This document shows, one piece after another, positions 8,254 to 18,029 of a stretch of DNA of 64,000 nucleotides; the stretch's first letter is position 1, and each line of letters starts with the position of its first letter. The DNA lies in the NCBI RefSeq assembly GCF_000688475.1, contig NZ_JIAN01000009.1, positions 265,462 through 329,461 on the forward strand. Direction: 5' to 3'. Source of the stretch: Cellulomonas sp. URHE0023 (GTDB taxonomy: Bacteria > Actinomycetota > Actinomycetes > Actinomycetales > Cellulomonadaceae). The notes below the pieces were generated by a model. It was not told where the DNA came from and did not search any database. It saw nothing but the letters and a program-made list of their open reading frames with translations. Both the position numbers and the translations under genes were made by a program.

Positions 8254-9203
8254 GCGCCACCATGCGTGCCGCCGTCAGCGAGCGCTACCACTCCGTCGCC
8301 GTCCGCGACGTCCCCAAGCCCGCACCCGCAGAGGGCCAGGTCCTGGTCCGCGTCCACGCGGCGGGCGTCAACCCGTACGACTGGCACTTCCTGAGGGGCG
8401 AGCCGCGCATCATGCGGCTCCAGCTCGGGTTCCGGGGGCCCAGGCTGCTCGTCCGCGGGACCGACCTCGCGGGCGTCGTCGAGTCGGCAGGCAGCAGGTT
8501 CGCCGTCGGCGACCGCGTGTACGGACAGGTCGAGGGCGCGTTCGCCGACTACGTCGCCGCTCCCGAGGAGCTTCTTGCCCCGATGCCCACGAACCTGACG
8601 TTCGAGCAGGCCGCTACCGTGCCGTTGGCCGCGACGACCGCCTGGCAGGGGCTCGACGGCGTCCAGCCGGGTCAGCGGGTGCTGATCCATGGCGCCTCCG
8701 GGGGCGTGGGCACCTTCGCGGTGCAGATCGCCGTCGCACTCGGCGCCGAGGTGACGGGCGTGTGCAGCACACGCAACCTCGAGCTCGTGCTCTCGCTGGG
8801 CGCCACGCGCGCGATCGACTACACGACCACCGACGTGGTGCGCGAACCCGGGCGGTACGACGTGGTCCTCGACCTGGGTGGGCGACGCGGACCCGCGCTG
8901 CGCAAGGTGCTGGCGCCGGGCGGGTCGCTCCTGCTGTCCAGCGGCGAGGGCGGTCGGTGGATCGGTCCGCTCGGCCGGATCATCGGTGCGTTGGCGCTCG
9001 GCTGGATCGGGAAGGGCACGGTGCGGGCACTCGTCGAGAAGCCGTCCCGCGCCGCGCTGGCCCCGATCACAGCATGGATCGAGGACGGTGCGGTGCGTCC
9101 CGTGGTCGATCGGATCTATCCGGGGCTGAGGGATGCGGCGGAGGCGATCGAGCGCGTCGAGAAGGGCCACACGGCGGGCAAGGTCGGGCTCACGGTCATC
9201 TGA
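8250..9203 (+). CDS. NAD(P)-dependent quinone oxidoreductase-like alcohol dehydrogenase
   Basis: 317 residues of the medium-chain dehydrogenase/reductase superfamily, zinc-free quinone oxidoreductase type. The GroES-like N-terminal half runs through VHAAGVNPYDWHFLRGEP and TDLAGVVESAGSRFAVGDRVYG. The Rossmann half carries the nucleotide motif HGASGGVGTFAVQIA at about 145-160, and the protein ends HTAGKVGLTVI. The catalytic-zinc Cys/His set of alcohol dehydrogenases is absent. ATG 8250 overlaps the preceding stop by 4 bases. Third gene of the ArsR-type operon, probably a redox-detoxification enzyme; the substrate cannot be read from sequence. Confidence 0.85.
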   Translation: MSATMRAAVSERYHSVAVRDVPKPAPAEGQVLVRVHAAGVNPYDWHFLRGEPRIMRLQLGFRGPRLLVRGTDLAGVVESAGSRFAVGDRVYGQVEGAFADYVAAPEELLAPMPTNLTFEQAATVPLAATTAWQGLDGVQPGQRVLIHGASGGVGTFAVQIAVALGAEVTGVCSTRNLELVLSLGATRAIDYTTTDVVREPGRYDVVLDLGGRRGPALRKVLAPGGSLLLSSGEGGRWIGPLGRIIGALALGWIGKGTVRALVEKPSRAALAPITAWIEDGAVRPVVDRIYPGLRDAAEAIERVEKGHTAGKVGLTVI

Positions 9204-9214
9204 GGCGCCCCGAC

Positions 9215-9952
9215 TCACCCGACCGCACGGGCCGGATCGACGAGGCGGAACGACGGCAGTCCCCGGCGTCGGATGAGCCACTCCGCGACCACGAGGTTGA
9301 CCAGCCAGCACAGGAACGGGACGGCGTTGTAGGCGTTCTCGAAGGCAGCCTCGAACGACCCACCCGGGTCCTGGGAGAACGGCACCTGCACCGCGGTGAG
9401 CGAGATCGTCAGGAGGCGGAGCGTCACCGCGGCGTACGAGAGCGCGAAGTTGCGGATCATCCACGACTGGTGAGCGTGCACGTCGCCGGACCGGATCGCC
9501 CGGTAGGCGCGCCCGCCCGTCCACAGCCAGAGCACGCCGAGCGTCCCGAACCCGAAGAACCCGACCATGCCCGCGGTGTTGAACGGGGCGATGACGAGCG
9601 ACGCGAGCGCGCCCGCCGCGACCGACAGCAGGTACGTACGCCCGAGGATCCGGTGCAGCCGGCGTCGACCGTTGCGCAGCCGCGCGGAGAACTGCCACGG
9701 CCCGACCAGCAGGGCGACCGAGGCGGCAGCGATGTGCACGTACAGCGCGGCCTGCACGAACGCCGCCTGGTCGGCGTACCCCGAGGCCAGCCCGGTCCCC
9801 TGCTCGGCCAGGTCAGCCAGCGACGCCATGAAGTAGGGCATCGCGGAGAACGCGATGATGCCCAGCGAGGTCAGGACAACCGCGAGCCAGCCCACCCCGG
9901 TGCGGCGCACTGCGGTGAGCTGAGGGGCCGGAGGTGCTGCCGTCGTGGTCAT
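9215..9952 (-). CDS. DUF2306 family membrane protein
   Basis: 245 residues with about seven hydrophobic segments. The family landmarks are present: YVHIAAASVALLVGPWQF, RRLHRILGRTYLL, and a conserved histidine pair in VHAHQSWMIRNFALSYAAVTLRL. Conserved His and Arg in the membrane give a cytochrome-b-like feel, but the function is unknown. It is convergent with the oxidoreductase operon. TAGCGT lies 7 bases before ATG 9952, indicating a leaderless mRNA. The GH13 gene upstream on the same strand ends 27 bases before the start. Confidence 0.8.
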   Translation of the reverse strand: MTTTAAPPAPQLTAVRRTGVGWLAVVLTSLGIIAFSAMPYFMASLADLAEQGTGLASGYADQAAFVQAALYVHIAAASVALLVGPWQFSARLRNGRRRLHRILGRTYLLSVAAGALASLVIAPFNTAGMVGFFGFGTLGVLWLWTGGRAYRAIRSGDVHAHQSWMIRNFALSYAAVTLRLLTISLTAVQVPFSQDPGGSFEAAFENAYNAVPFLCWLVNLVVAEWLIRRRGLPSFRLVDPARAVG

Positions 9953-9959
9953 GCAGTCG

Positions 9960-9965
9960 ACGCTA
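9960..9965 (-). promoter_or_regulatory. -10 box of a leaderless promoter (DUF2306 gene)
   Basis: TAGCGT, then 7 bases (CGACTGC), then ATG. No Shine-Dalgarno is present; the -35 is not evident. Confidence 0.5.
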
Positions 9966-9979
9966 GAGAGCGCAGACCG

Positions 9980-11683
9980 TCAGAGTCTGTCGGGCGGGCC
10001 CACGTGGGAGGACGGTGGGAGGCCCACGCGTCGGTAGACGCGCGACTCCCATGGCCGCAGCGTCGCCGCCGGTGCGGCGTAGTTCGACAGGATGAGCTCG
10101 CCCGGGTCGTCGTCGAGGCGCACGTCCTGCACCTCACCGGAGAAGTTGCCGAGGACCGTGAGCGACACGTCGTCCAGCGACCGCGTGAACGCGTACACGT
10201 GCTCGTGGTCGGGCAGCAGCATCGTGAAGTCGCCCAGCGCGACCACGGGATCCTCGTGGCGCAACGCGATCAGGCGACGGTAGTGGTGGAAGACGGAGCT
10301 CTCGTCGGCCCGTTCCGCCGCAGCGTTGACGATGCGGTAGTTCTCGTTGACCTCGATCCACGGCTCTCCGGTGGTGAACCCGCCGTGCGGACCGGCGTCC
10401 CACTGCATCGGGGTGCGCGCGTTGTCGCGGCCCCTCTCCGCGATGCCGGCCATGGAGCCTGCCGCCGCCACGTGGCGCAGCGTCTCGATGTCCCGGTACT
10501 GCTCGAGCCTGGTGAAGTGCGCGTTCGTCATCCCGAGCTCCTCGCCCTGGTAGACGTACGGCGTGCCGCGGTGCAGGTGCAGGACGGTCGCCAGCATCGT
10601 CGCGGACTCCCGTCGGAAGTGGCCGTCGTCGCCGAACCGCGACACGACCCGCGGCTGGTCGTGGTTGTCCCAGTAGAGGCTGTTCCACCCCACGTCCGCC
10701 AAACCGGACTGCCAACGCCCGAACGACGCCTTGAGGTCCGCCAGCCGCAGCGGCCGCACGTCAAACTTCCCGCCGGGACCCTGGTCGAGGCCGACGTGCT
10801 CGAACTGGAAGACCATGTCGACCTCCGCACGGGCAGGGTCGGTGAACTCGCGTGCCTGCTCGATGGTGACCCCGGGCATCTCGCCGACCGTCAGGAGCCG
10901 GTCAGGGCGGCCCGCGAACACCGCGCTGTGCATCTCGGCGAGGAACTCGTGGATCCGCGGACCGCAGATGTAGGAGGCCGAACCATCGGCCCATACGCCG
11001 TCGTGCACCGGTCCGTCCGGCAGCGTCGTGTCCTTGGAGATCACGTTGATGACATCCATCCGGAAGCCGTCGACCCCGCGGTCCAGCCACCAGCGCATCA
11101 TCGCGTAGACAGCCTGCCGGACCTCCTCGTTCTCCCAGTTGAGATCCGGCTGCTTCCTGCTGAACAGGTGCAGGTAGTACTCGCCGCTCGCCTCGTCGAG
11201 CTCCCACACGGTGCCGGAGAAGAACGAGCCCCAGTTCGTGGGCTCCGCCCCGGGCGTCCCTGCGTCCATGCCCGCTCGTGGTGGGCGCCACCAGTACCAG
11301 TCACGCTTCGGGCTCGTCGGGTCGCGGGACTCCTGGAACCACGGGTGCTCGTCGGAGGTGTGGTTCACCACGAGGTCCATGAGCAGCTTCATGCCTCGCT
11401 CGTGCAGTGCGGAGATCAGCTCGTCGAGGTCCTCGAGCGTGCCGAACATCGGGTCGACCGCCTGGTAGTCGCTGATGTCGTACCCGTTGTCGTCCTGCGG
11501 GGACGCGTACACCGGCGAGAGCCACACGACGTCCACGCCGAGCTCGACGAGGTGGTCGAGGTGCTGCAGCACGCCCCGCAGGTCACCGATGCCGTCGCCG
11601 TCGGAGTCGGCGAACGACCTCGGGTACACCTGGTAGACGACGGCACGGGTCCACCACGGCGCATCCTCGACGGTCCAGCCCAC
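9980..11683 (-). CDS. GH13 alpha-glucosidase / oligo-1,6-glucosidase
   Basis: 567 residues. Hydrolyses alpha-glucosidic bonds of short oligosaccharides in the cytoplasm. The (beta/alpha)8 barrel is complete: DLVVNHTSDEHPWF (region I), nucleophile D210 in GFRMDVIN, acid/base E268 in TVGEMPG, transition-state D342 in NHDQPR. QPDLNWEN and the following Val-Ile-Asn after the nucleophile are typical of the GH13_31-like oligo-1,6-glucosidase and alpha-glucosidase group, so alpha-1,4 versus alpha-1,6 preference is open. No signal peptide. Start GTG 11683. It stands alone, away from the glycogen genes at 51-63 kb. Confidence 0.88.
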   Translation of the reverse strand: MGWTVEDAPWWTRAVVYQVYPRSFADSDGDGIGDLRGVLQHLDHLVELGVDVVWLSPVYASPQDDNGYDISDYQAVDPMFGTLEDLDELISALHERGMKLLMDLVVNHTSDEHPWFQESRDPTSPKRDWYWWRPPRAGMDAGTPGAEPTNWGSFFSGTVWELDEASGEYYLHLFSRKQPDLNWENEEVRQAVYAMMRWWLDRGVDGFRMDVINVISKDTTLPDGPVHDGVWADGSASYICGPRIHEFLAEMHSAVFAGRPDRLLTVGEMPGVTIEQAREFTDPARAEVDMVFQFEHVGLDQGPGGKFDVRPLRLADLKASFGRWQSGLADVGWNSLYWDNHDQPRVVSRFGDDGHFRRESATMLATVLHLHRGTPYVYQGEELGMTNAHFTRLEQYRDIETLRHVAAAGSMAGIAERGRDNARTPMQWDAGPHGGFTTGEPWIEVNENYRIVNAAAERADESSVFHHYRRLIALRHEDPVVALGDFTMLLPDHEHVYAFTRSLDDVSLTVLGNFSGEVQDVRLDDDPGELILSNYAAPAATLRPWESRVYRRVGLPPSSHVGPPDRL

Positions 11684-11730
11684 GGCCCCATCGTCGCGCC
11701 GGTGGTGCGGGCCCGCCTCCGGAGGCGCCC

Positions 11731-11736
11731 TATCGT
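11731..11736 (+). promoter_or_regulatory. -10 box of a leaderless promoter
   Basis: TATCGT, 6 bases (GGCGCC), then ATG 11743. It lies in a 59-base gap divergent from the GH13 gene, next to the palindrome GCCTCCGGAGGC. Confidence 0.5.
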
Positions 11737-11742
11737 GGCGCC

Positions 11743-12246
11743 ATGACCGACGAGACTCAGGACTTCATCGCCGACGAGGCGGCACCCGGACGGCTCCGCG
11801 GACTAGGCGTGGTGCTGCTCGTGGCGATGGTCGCAGCGGCCGTCCTGGTGCTCTCGACACCCCGGTCGGGCACGGTCCAGGCCGTCTTCACGGTCCTTGC
11901 CCTGCTGCTCGGCGGATCGGTCGGCGTCGTGCTCCTGGTCTGCCGGATCACGGTCACGGTGGGCCAGGACGCCGTCTCGGTCGCCTTCTGGCCGGTCTAC
12001 CGCCAGCAGCTCGCGGTCGGCGATCTCGTGTCGGTCCGCGACATGGAGCGCGTGACGCCCAGCATGTTCGGCGGCAGCGGACTTCGACGCGCGTCCGGCA
12101 ACCGCGTCGCGCTCCTGTTCCGTGCCGGCCCTGCGACCGAGATCACCACGAGCACCGGTCGCGTCTACACGGTCGTGGTGCACGACAGCGAGGCGTTGAC
12201 CGCGGCCGTCACGCGGCTGATCGAGCACGGCACGATGCGCGGTTGA
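11743..12246 (+). CDS. Hypothetical membrane protein with a PH-like C-terminal domain
   Basis: 167 residues: a short acidic N terminus, two transmembrane helices (about 20-41 and 47-67), then a roughly 95-residue beta-rich region (RITVTVGQDAVSVAFWPVYR, VSVRDMERVTPSMFGGSGLRR, RVALLFRAGPATEITTSTGR) that looks like the small membrane-anchored PH-like domains of actinobacteria. No function is assigned. It is divergent from GH13 and convergent with the lipoprotein gene. Confidence 0.7.
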   Translation: MTDETQDFIADEAAPGRLRGLGVVLLVAMVAAAVLVLSTPRSGTVQAVFTVLALLLGGSVGVVLLVCRITVTVGQDAVSVAFWPVYRQQLAVGDLVSVRDMERVTPSMFGGSGLRRASGNRVALLFRAGPATEITTSTGRVYTVVVHDSEALTAAVTRLIEHGTMRG

Positions 12247-12294
12247 CGGCCCACCGCCGCCCACGCCCGAGGCGCCGGTCGTGGGTTGAGTAGC

Positions 12295-13053
12295 TCAGGG
12301 AATCGGCGTCACGGTCCACGTGCCGTTGGTGGCGATCGCGAGGGCACCCGGCATGGCCACGTCGACGACCTCGGTGAACGCCTGCGTGTCACCGAAGAGC
12401 TGGGGTGGGCCGGCGGACACGGTCCCGAAGCTGCGACCGGAGAACTTGTCCCCCGGTCCGGCCGGCGTCCAGGAGACCTGCGCAGTGGTGGCTGTGTCCG
12501 CGATCCGCAGCACCGCCGAGCCGGAGCCCGACTGAGGGCCGGAGACGACGGGCAGGTCGTTCCAGCTCTCGAACCGGAGCGTCCAGGAGCCTGCGGCCTG
12601 GAGCCAGACCGACTGGTTCGGATCGCTCGACCTGATGGGGTCCATCAGGTAGGAACCCGTCAGCGGCCCTTCGGCGCTGCCGAATGCGGACCGCCGGCCC
12701 GGTGCCGTCAACGCCGTGGGCCCCGTGCAGGCGCTGCAGTCAAGGGTGACGACCACCGCGAGCTCGCCGTTGCGCAGGTAGGTCACCGCTACGTCGCCGG
12801 AGCCCTGCACCTGCGCGGGCACACCGTCGCCTACCTGGCCCGCGTCGAGCTGCTGTGCTGGCGCGACGGTCGGTCCCGCGAGGGGGTCGACCGTCGCGGT
12901 CGGGGACGGCGACGGGGTGGCGGAAGGCGTTGGGGTAGCGGACGGCGCCTGGGTGGTGCGCGCCGTCGACGTGCTCACCGGCGCCGGTCCGGATCCGCAC
13001 GCCGCGAGCGCCAGCACGCCCGCCGCCGCAACCGCCGCCGACCGTCGAACCAT
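12295..13053 (-). CDS. Putative secreted lipoprotein
   Basis: 252 residues. Lipoprotein signal peptide with the lipobox LALAAC and modified Cys19, then a Thr/Ser/Pro-rich linker (about 27-55) and a beta-rich C-terminal domain with no family I recognise. Two cysteines in TLDCSACTG may form a small disulfide loop. ATG 13053 begins the signal peptide; the frame is open far upstream inside ilvD and that part is a shadow. It begins 8 bases after the ilvD stop, so it is probably read through from ilvD. Confidence 0.75.
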   Translation of the reverse strand: MVRRSAAVAAAGVLALAACGSGPAPVSTSTARTTQAPSATPTPSATPSPSPTATVDPLAGPTVAPAQQLDAGQVGDGVPAQVQGSGDVAVTYLRNGELAVVVTLDCSACTGPTALTAPGRRSAFGSAEGPLTGSYLMDPIRSSDPNQSVWLQAAGSWTLRFESWNDLPVVSGPQSGSGSAVLRIADTATTAQVSWTPAGPGDKFSGRSFGTVSAGPPQLFGDTQAFTEVVDVAMPGALAIATNGTWTVTPIP

Positions 13054-13061
13054 CGGGGCGC

Positions 13062-14792
13062 TCAGATCAGCACCGCGCCCTTGGACGCCGACTGCACGAG
13101 CTTGGCGTACTTGGCCAGGACGCCGCGCGTGTACTTGGCGGGCAGGGGCGCCCACCCCACCTTGCGGGCCTCGAGCTCCTCGTCCGAGATCAGCACCTCG
13201 AGCGACTCGCTGGCCATGTCCAGACGGATCCGGTCGCCGTCCTTGACGAACGCGATCGGGCCGCCGTCGACCGCCTCCGGGGCCACGTGGCCGACGCACA
13301 GGCCGGTGGTGCCACCCGAGAAGCGACCGTCGGTGAGCAGGAGGACGTCCTTGCCGAGGCCCGCGCCCTTGATGGCGCCGGTGATGGCGAGCATCTCGCG
13401 CATGCCGGGGCCACCCTTGGGGCCCTCGTAGCGGATGACCACGACGTCCCCCGCGACGATCGTGCCGTCCTCCAGGGCGTCCAGTGCGGCACGCTCCCGC
13501 TCGAAGACGCGGGCCGTGCCCTCGAACACGTCGGAGTCGAAGCCGGCGGACTTCACCACCGCACCCTCGGGGGCCAGCGACCCGTGCAGGATCGTGATGC
13601 CGCCGGTCTTGTGGATCGGGTTGCTCAGCGCGCGCAGGATCTTGCCGTCCGGGTCCGGCGGGTTCACGTCGGCCAGGTTCTCCGCGACGGTCTTGCCGGT
13701 CACGGTCAGGCAGTCACCGTGCAGCAGGCCCGCGTCGAGCAGCGCCTTCATCACGACGGGGACGCCGCCGATGCGGTCGATGTCGTTCATCACGTAGCGG
13801 CCGAACGGCTTGAGGTCGCCCAGGTGCGGCACCTTGGCTGCGACGCGCGAGAAGTCGGCCAGCGTGAGGTCGACCTCCGCCTCGTGCGCGATGGCGAGCA
13901 GGTGCAGGACCGCGTTGGTCGAGCCGCCGAACGCCATGACCACGGCGATCGCGTTCTCGAACGCCTCCTTGGTCATGATCTGACGGGCCGTGATCCCCCG
14001 GCGAAGCAGCTCGACGACGGCCTCGCCGGACTTGTGCGCGAAGGCGTCGCGACGACGGTCGGCGCTGGGCGGTGCTGCCGAGCCGGGCAGCGACATGCCC
14101 ATGGCCTCCGCCACCGACGCCATGGTGTTCGCGGTGTACATGCCACCGCAGGCACCCTCACCGGGACAGATCGCGCGCTCGATGCGATCCACGTCCTCGC
14201 GGCTCATCAGTCCCGCCGCGCAGGCGCCGACGGCCTCGAACGCGTCGATGATCGTGACGTCCTTCTCGGTCCCGTCCGACAGCTTGACCCAGCCGGGCGC
14301 GATCGACCCCGCGTAGAGGAAGACGCTGGCCAGGTCCAGGCGAGCCGCGGCCATGAGCATGCCCGGCAGGGACTTGTCGCAGCCGGCGAGCAGCACCGAG
14401 CCGTCGAGGCGCTCGGCCTGCATGACGGTCTCGACCGAGTCGGCGATGATGTCGCGGCTCACCAGGGAGAAGTGCATGCCCTCGTGGCCCATCGAGATGC
14501 CGTCCGAGACCGAGATCGTGCCGAACTCCAGCGGGTAGCCCCCGCCCGCGTGCACGCCGCTCTTGACGGCCTGCGCGAGCCGCTGCAGCGACAGGTTGCA
14601 GGGGGTGATCTCGTTCCACGAGCTCGCGACGCCGATCTGCGGCTTGGCGAAGTCGTCGTCACCGAGCCCGACCGCGCGCAGCATGCCGCGCGCGGCCGTC
14701 GCCTCCAGACCGTCCGTGACGGTGCGAGAGCGGGGCTTGATGTCGACGCCGGGAGTGCTGGACGTGGGGGCCGGGTCGGACGTCAGGGTCAT
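13062..14792 (-). CDS. ilvD: Dihydroxy-acid dehydratase
   Basis: Dehydrates 2,3-dihydroxyisovalerate and 2,3-dihydroxy-3-methylvalerate to the 2-oxo acids taken by IlvE. 576 residues, the usual length. The candidate Fe-S ligand cysteines are all present: C65 in [10 protein letters not shown]138 in [12 protein letters not shown]215 in [14 protein letters not shown]. The C-terminal swivel region has [19 protein letters not shown] 14792 is chosen because the conserved protein starts there and TACACT lies 7 bases upstream with no Shine-Dalgarno; a start 33 bases earlier would nearly touch the GH3 stop. It lies about 6 kb from ilvBNC and is followed by the lipoprotein. Confidence 0.96.
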   Translation of the reverse strand: MTLTSDPAPTSSTPGVDIKPRSRTVTDGLEATAARGMLRAVGLGDDDFAKPQIGVASSWNEITPCNLSLQRLAQAVKSGVHAGGGYPLEFGTISVSDGISMGHEGMHFSLVSRDIIADSVETVMQAERLDGSVLLAGCDKSLPGMLMAAARLDLASVFLYAGSIAPGWVKLSDGTEKDVTIIDAFEAVGACAAGLMSREDVDRIERAICPGEGACGGMYTANTMASVAEAMGMSLPGSAAPPSADRRRDAFAHKSGEAVVELLRRGITARQIMTKEAFENAIAVVMAFGGSTNAVLHLLAIAHEAEVDLTLADFSRVAAKVPHLGDLKPFGRYVMNDIDRIGGVPVVMKALLDAGLLHGDCLTVTGKTVAENLADVNPPDPDGKILRALSNPIHKTGGITILHGSLAPEGAVVKSAGFDSDVFEGTARVFERERAALDALEDGTIVAGDVVVIRYEGPKGGPGMREMLAITGAIKGAGLGKDVLLLTDGRFSGGTTGLCVGHVAPEAVDGGPIAFVKDGDRIRLDMASESLEVLISDEELEARKVGWAPLPAKYTRGVLAKYAKLVQSASKGAVLI

Positions 14793-14799
14793 GCTCGCG

Positions 14800-14805
14800 A
14801 GTGTA
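14800..14805 (-). promoter_or_regulatory. -10 box of a leaderless ilvD promoter
   Basis: TACACT followed by 7 bases (CGCGAGC) and ATG. It sits in the 43-base gap after the GH3 stop, so ilvD need not depend on the sugar operon upstream. Confidence 0.55.
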
Positions 14806-14835
14806 GGACTGCCGTTCGGGAACACCGCGCGAGGG

Positions 14836-17121
14836 TCACCCTGCGGACTCGACGGTCACGGTGGTCCACCGGTCGGCGTCGATCCCGACCGGGTGCACCG
14901 GCCCGGTCAGCGTCACCCGGGTCCGCGTCTCGTAGGCGTCGCAGGAGGGACCGACCCACAGGTCCACCTCGCCCGGCTCGACGATCCGGGTCATGTCGCG
15001 CCCCGAGAACGCGAGCCGCGTCGTCGGGACCTCGAACGACACCACGACCGACTCCCCTGGCTCGAGGCTCACCCGGCGGTAGCCGACCAGCTGCGCGACG
15101 GGACGCGTCACGGAGCCGACCAGGTCGCGTGCGTACAGCTGCACCACGTCGTCGCCGGCCAGGTCTCCGGTGTTGGTGACCCGGACGCGCGCACCGATCC
15201 GCCCGTCCGTGGGGACGCGCTCGTCCGCGGCGAGGTGCTCGTGGGCGAACGTCGTGTACGACAGGCCGTGCCCGAACGGCAGCGCCGGCGTGCTCCGCAG
15301 GTTCGTCACGTCGCCGTCGCCGCCCAGCGCGGGATGCAGGTAGCTGAACGGCTGCGCACCGGCCGACCGCGGGAGGCTCACCGGCAGGTGACCCGACGGG
15401 TTGACCCGGCCCGACAGCACGCCGGCGACCGCCGGGCCGCCCTCCTCGCCAGGGAAGAACGTCTGGACCACGGCGGCGCACCGCTCGAGCGCCCAGTCCA
15501 CCGCGTACGGCCGGCCCGTGAGCAGGACGAGCACCACCGGGGTCCCCGTGGCGAGCACGGCCTCGACGAGCTCGCGCTGCACGCCGGGGAGCTCGAGGTC
15601 GTCGCGGTCGCACCCCTCGCCGACCGTGCCCCGGCCGAACAGGGCCGCGTGGTCGCCGACCACCAGGACGGCGACGTCGGCTGCGGCCGCGACCCGGACC
15701 GCCTCGTCGAACCCGCTGCGGTCGTCGTCGTCGACCGCGCACCCGGGGGCCCACTGCACGGACGCCGCCGGCAGCTCGGCCGTGAGCGCCTCGCGGACGG
15801 TGAGGATCTTGATGCCCGCCTCGACGCCCGGGTGGTGCGCGATCACGTGGTTGAGGAACGAGTAGCAGCCGAAGAGCGCTTCGGCCCGGTCCGCGTTCGG
15901 ACCGATCACGGCCACCTGGCCGCCACCACGCAGCGGAAGCGTGCCGTCGTTGGACAGCAGGATGACGGACTCCTGCGCCAGACGTCCCGCGATCCGGCGG
16001 TGCTCGGGGGTGTCGAGGTCGACGGCCGTCGGCGGCGCGTCGTCGAACGTCGCGTCGAGCAGGCCGAGCTCCTCCTTCTGCCGGAGCGCGCGCAGCACGG
16101 CACGGTCGACGAGTGCCTCGTCCACCCGACCGGACCTGACGGCGGCCGCGAGCGGCTCCAGGTAGGCGTCGCCGGTGGGGAGCTCGATGTCGACCCCGGC
16201 GGCGAGCGCCTGACCTGCGGCGTCGCCCGCATCGGCGGCGGTCCCGTGCAGCAGGTGCAGGAACGCGACGCCGAAGTAGTCCGCGACGACCGTCCCCTCG
16301 AAGCCCCACCGATCGCGCAGCAGGTCCGTCAGGATCGTGGGGTCGGCCGCGACCGGGACGCCGTCGATCTCGATGTACGAGCTCATGACCGAGCGCGCGC
16401 CGCCGTCCAGGACCGCCATCTCGAACGGTGGCAGCAGGACGTCGGCGACCTCGCGCGGGCCGGCGTGGACGGGCGCGAAGTTGCGACCCGACTGCGAGCC
16501 CGAGTAGCCGACGAAGTGCTTGAGGGTCGCGTGCACCCCCGCGGACTGCAGCCCGCGGACGTAGCAGGTGCCCAGCGTCCCGACGACGTAGGGGTCCTCG
16601 GAGATGCACTCGTCGACGCGGCCCCAGCGCGGGTCCCGGATCACGTCGAGGACGGGCGCGAGACCCTGGTGGATGCCCAGCGTCCGCATGGACTCCCCGA
16701 TCGACGCTCCCATCCGCGTGACGAGGTCGGGGTCGAACGACGCACCCCAGGCCAGAGGCGTGGGGAAGGTCGCGGCACGCCACGCCGAGAGGCCTGTGAG
16801 GCACTCCTCGTGCACGAGCGCCGGGATGCCGAGGCGGGTGTCACGCACCAGCGAGCGCTGCTGCGCCCAGAGCCACTGCGCCCGCTCGACGGCGTCCACC
16901 GGCCGCGTGCCGTACACCCGGGTGAGGTGACCGAGCCCGTGCCGTACCGCGTCCGCGAGCCCGTGCTCGGCAGTGAACTCGCCCTGCAGCGGAGCCACGG
17001 CCTCGCCGTCCTCCTTCTCCCAGAAGCCGACGATCTGCGCGAGCTTCTCCTCGAGAGTCATCTGGCTGAGCAGGTCCTGGGCGCGGCCCGCTCGCGCAGG
17101 CACCGTCAGCAGCTCCGTCAC
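14836..17121 (-). CDS. GH3 beta-xylosidase / beta-glucosidase
   Basis: 761 residues from GTG 17121. Retaining exo-beta-glycosidase with no signal peptide, so it acts on imported oligosaccharides. Domains: GH3 N-terminal barrel (about 15-300), C-terminal alpha/beta sandwich (about 330-560), fibronectin type III-like domain near 660-735. The nucleophile is D281 in [28 protein letters not shown] and [13 protein letters not shown] recall the BxlA-type beta-xylosidases of Streptomyces, so xylo-oligosaccharides are a good guess. GTG 17121 has AAGGAG 5 bases upstream; ATG 17145 overlaps the permease stop (ATGA) and is the alternative. Last gene of the SBP-permease-permease-GH3 operon. Confidence 0.85.
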   Translation of the reverse strand: MTELLTVPARAGRAQDLLSQMTLEEKLAQIVGFWEKEDGEAVAPLQGEFTAEHGLADAVRHGLGHLTRVYGTRPVDAVERAQWLWAQQRSLVRDTRLGIPALVHEECLTGLSAWRAATFPTPLAWGASFDPDLVTRMGASIGESMRTLGIHQGLAPVLDVIRDPRWGRVDECISEDPYVVGTLGTCYVRGLQSAGVHATLKHFVGYSGSQSGRNFAPVHAGPREVADVLLPPFEMAVLDGGARSVMSSYIEIDGVPVAADPTILTDLLRDRWGFEGTVVADYFGVAFLHLLHGTAADAGDAAGQALAAGVDIELPTGDAYLEPLAAAVRSGRVDEALVDRAVLRALRQKEELGLLDATFDDAPPTAVDLDTPEHRRIAGRLAQESVILLSNDGTLPLRGGGQVAVIGPNADRAEALFGCYSFLNHVIAHHPGVEAGIKILTVREALTAELPAASVQWAPGCAVDDDDRSGFDEAVRVAAAADVAVLVVGDHAALFGRGTVGEGCDRDDLELPGVQRELVEAVLATGTPVVLVLLTGRPYAVDWALERCAAVVQTFFPGEEGGPAVAGVLSGRVNPSGHLPVSLPRSAGAQPFSYLHPALGGDGDVTNLRSTPALPFGHGLSYTTFAHEHLAADERVPTDGRIGARVRVTNTGDLAGDDVVQLYARDLVGSVTRPVAQLVGYRRVSLEPGESVVVSFEVPTTRLAFSGRDMTRIVEPGEVDLWVGPSCDAYETRTRVTLTGPVHPVGIDADRWTTVTVESAG

Positions 17122-17141
17122 GTGTGCTCCTTCGAAGGTCG

Positions 17142-18029
17142 TCATCCCTTGACCGCCCCTTGGAGGCCGTTCACGATGCGCTTCTGCATCGCCAGGAAGA
17201 AGACGAGGGCCGGGATCATGGCCAGGGTGGTGAACGCGAACACGCCAGCGGTGTCGGAGGCGTGCTCGGAGGAGAAGTCGGCGACGCCGAGCGGCAGGGT
17301 CTTCATGTCGCCCTGCAGGAGAAGCAGGGGCAGCAGGTAGGCGTTCCACGAGCCGACGAAGGCCAGCACGCCGACGGTGACCATGCCCGGACCGGACAGC
17401 GGCACGAGGATCCGCCAGAAGAACCCGATCCGGGACGCGCCGTCGAGCAGCGCGGCCTCCTCGAGCTCGTCGGGAAGCGCCTGGAGGAACGGGCGCAGGA
17501 TCACGACGGTCATCGGCAGAGCGAACGCCGCCTGCGGGAGCGCGACGCCCCACCACGTGTTGCCCAGGTGCAGGCTGCCGGTGACCAGGATGAAGAGCGG
17601 GATGATCGCGACCGTGACAGGGAACAGCAGGCCGAGCACGAACACGAGGAACAGCTGCTCGCGGCCGCGGAACTGATAGCGGGCCAGCGGGTAGGCGGCC
17701 ATGATCCCGAACACCACGACGATGGCCGTGGTGGTGACCGCGATGACCGTCGAGTTGAGTGCGTACTGCCAGAAGGTCCCGCTCGTGAGCACCTTGGCGT
17801 AGTTGGTCAGCACCCACGGGTCCGGGAGCCCGGCAGGGTTCTCGGCCAGCTGCGCGTTGGTGCGGAAGCCACCCAGGACGCCGTAGAGCACGGGTCCGAC
17901 CGTCACGGCCACCACGACGAGCGCCAGTCCGTAGACGATCGGGTTGCCGCCGCCGAACGCGCGCCTGCGCGTCCTGTGCGTGCCGGACTGGCCGGGCGTC
18001 GCCGGCTCGGTGAGAACTGCCGCGGTCAT
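17142..18029 (-). CDS. CUT1 sugar ABC transporter permease (MalG-type)
   Basis: 295 residues, six predicted membrane helices. The cytoplasmic EAA loop that contacts the ATPase is EEAALLDGASRIGFFWRILV (about 195-215). The protein ends KRIVNGLQGAVKG, the common C terminus of this subfamily. ATG 18029 overlaps the previous permease stop by 4 bases. It works with the 18026-19078 permease and the 19075-20382 binding protein. No ATPase is encoded nearby, so a shared MsiK-type ATPase is probably used, as known for actinobacterial CUT1 importers. Confidence 0.9.
   Translation of the reverse strand: MTAAVLTEPATPGQSGTHRTRRRAFGGGNPIVYGLALVVVAVTVGPVLYGVLGGFRTNAQLAENPAGLPDPWVLTNYAKVLTSGTFWQYALNSTVIAVTTTAIVVVFGIMAAYPLARYQFRGREQLFLVFVLGLLFPVTVAIIPLFILVTGSLHLGNTWWGVALPQAAFALPMTVVILRPFLQALPDELEEAALLDGASRIGFFWRILVPLSGPGMVTVGVLAFVGSWNAYLLPLLLLQGDMKTLPLGVADFSSEHASDTAGVFAFTTLAMIPALVFFLAMQKRIVNGLQGAVKG

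Noticed and set aside
8762..11746. A 994-codon open frame on the plus strand opposite the GH13 and DUF2306 genes
   Set aside because: Arginine-, glycine- and alanine-rich translation with no domain. It is antisense to two well-supported genes and a typical by-product of high third-codon GC.
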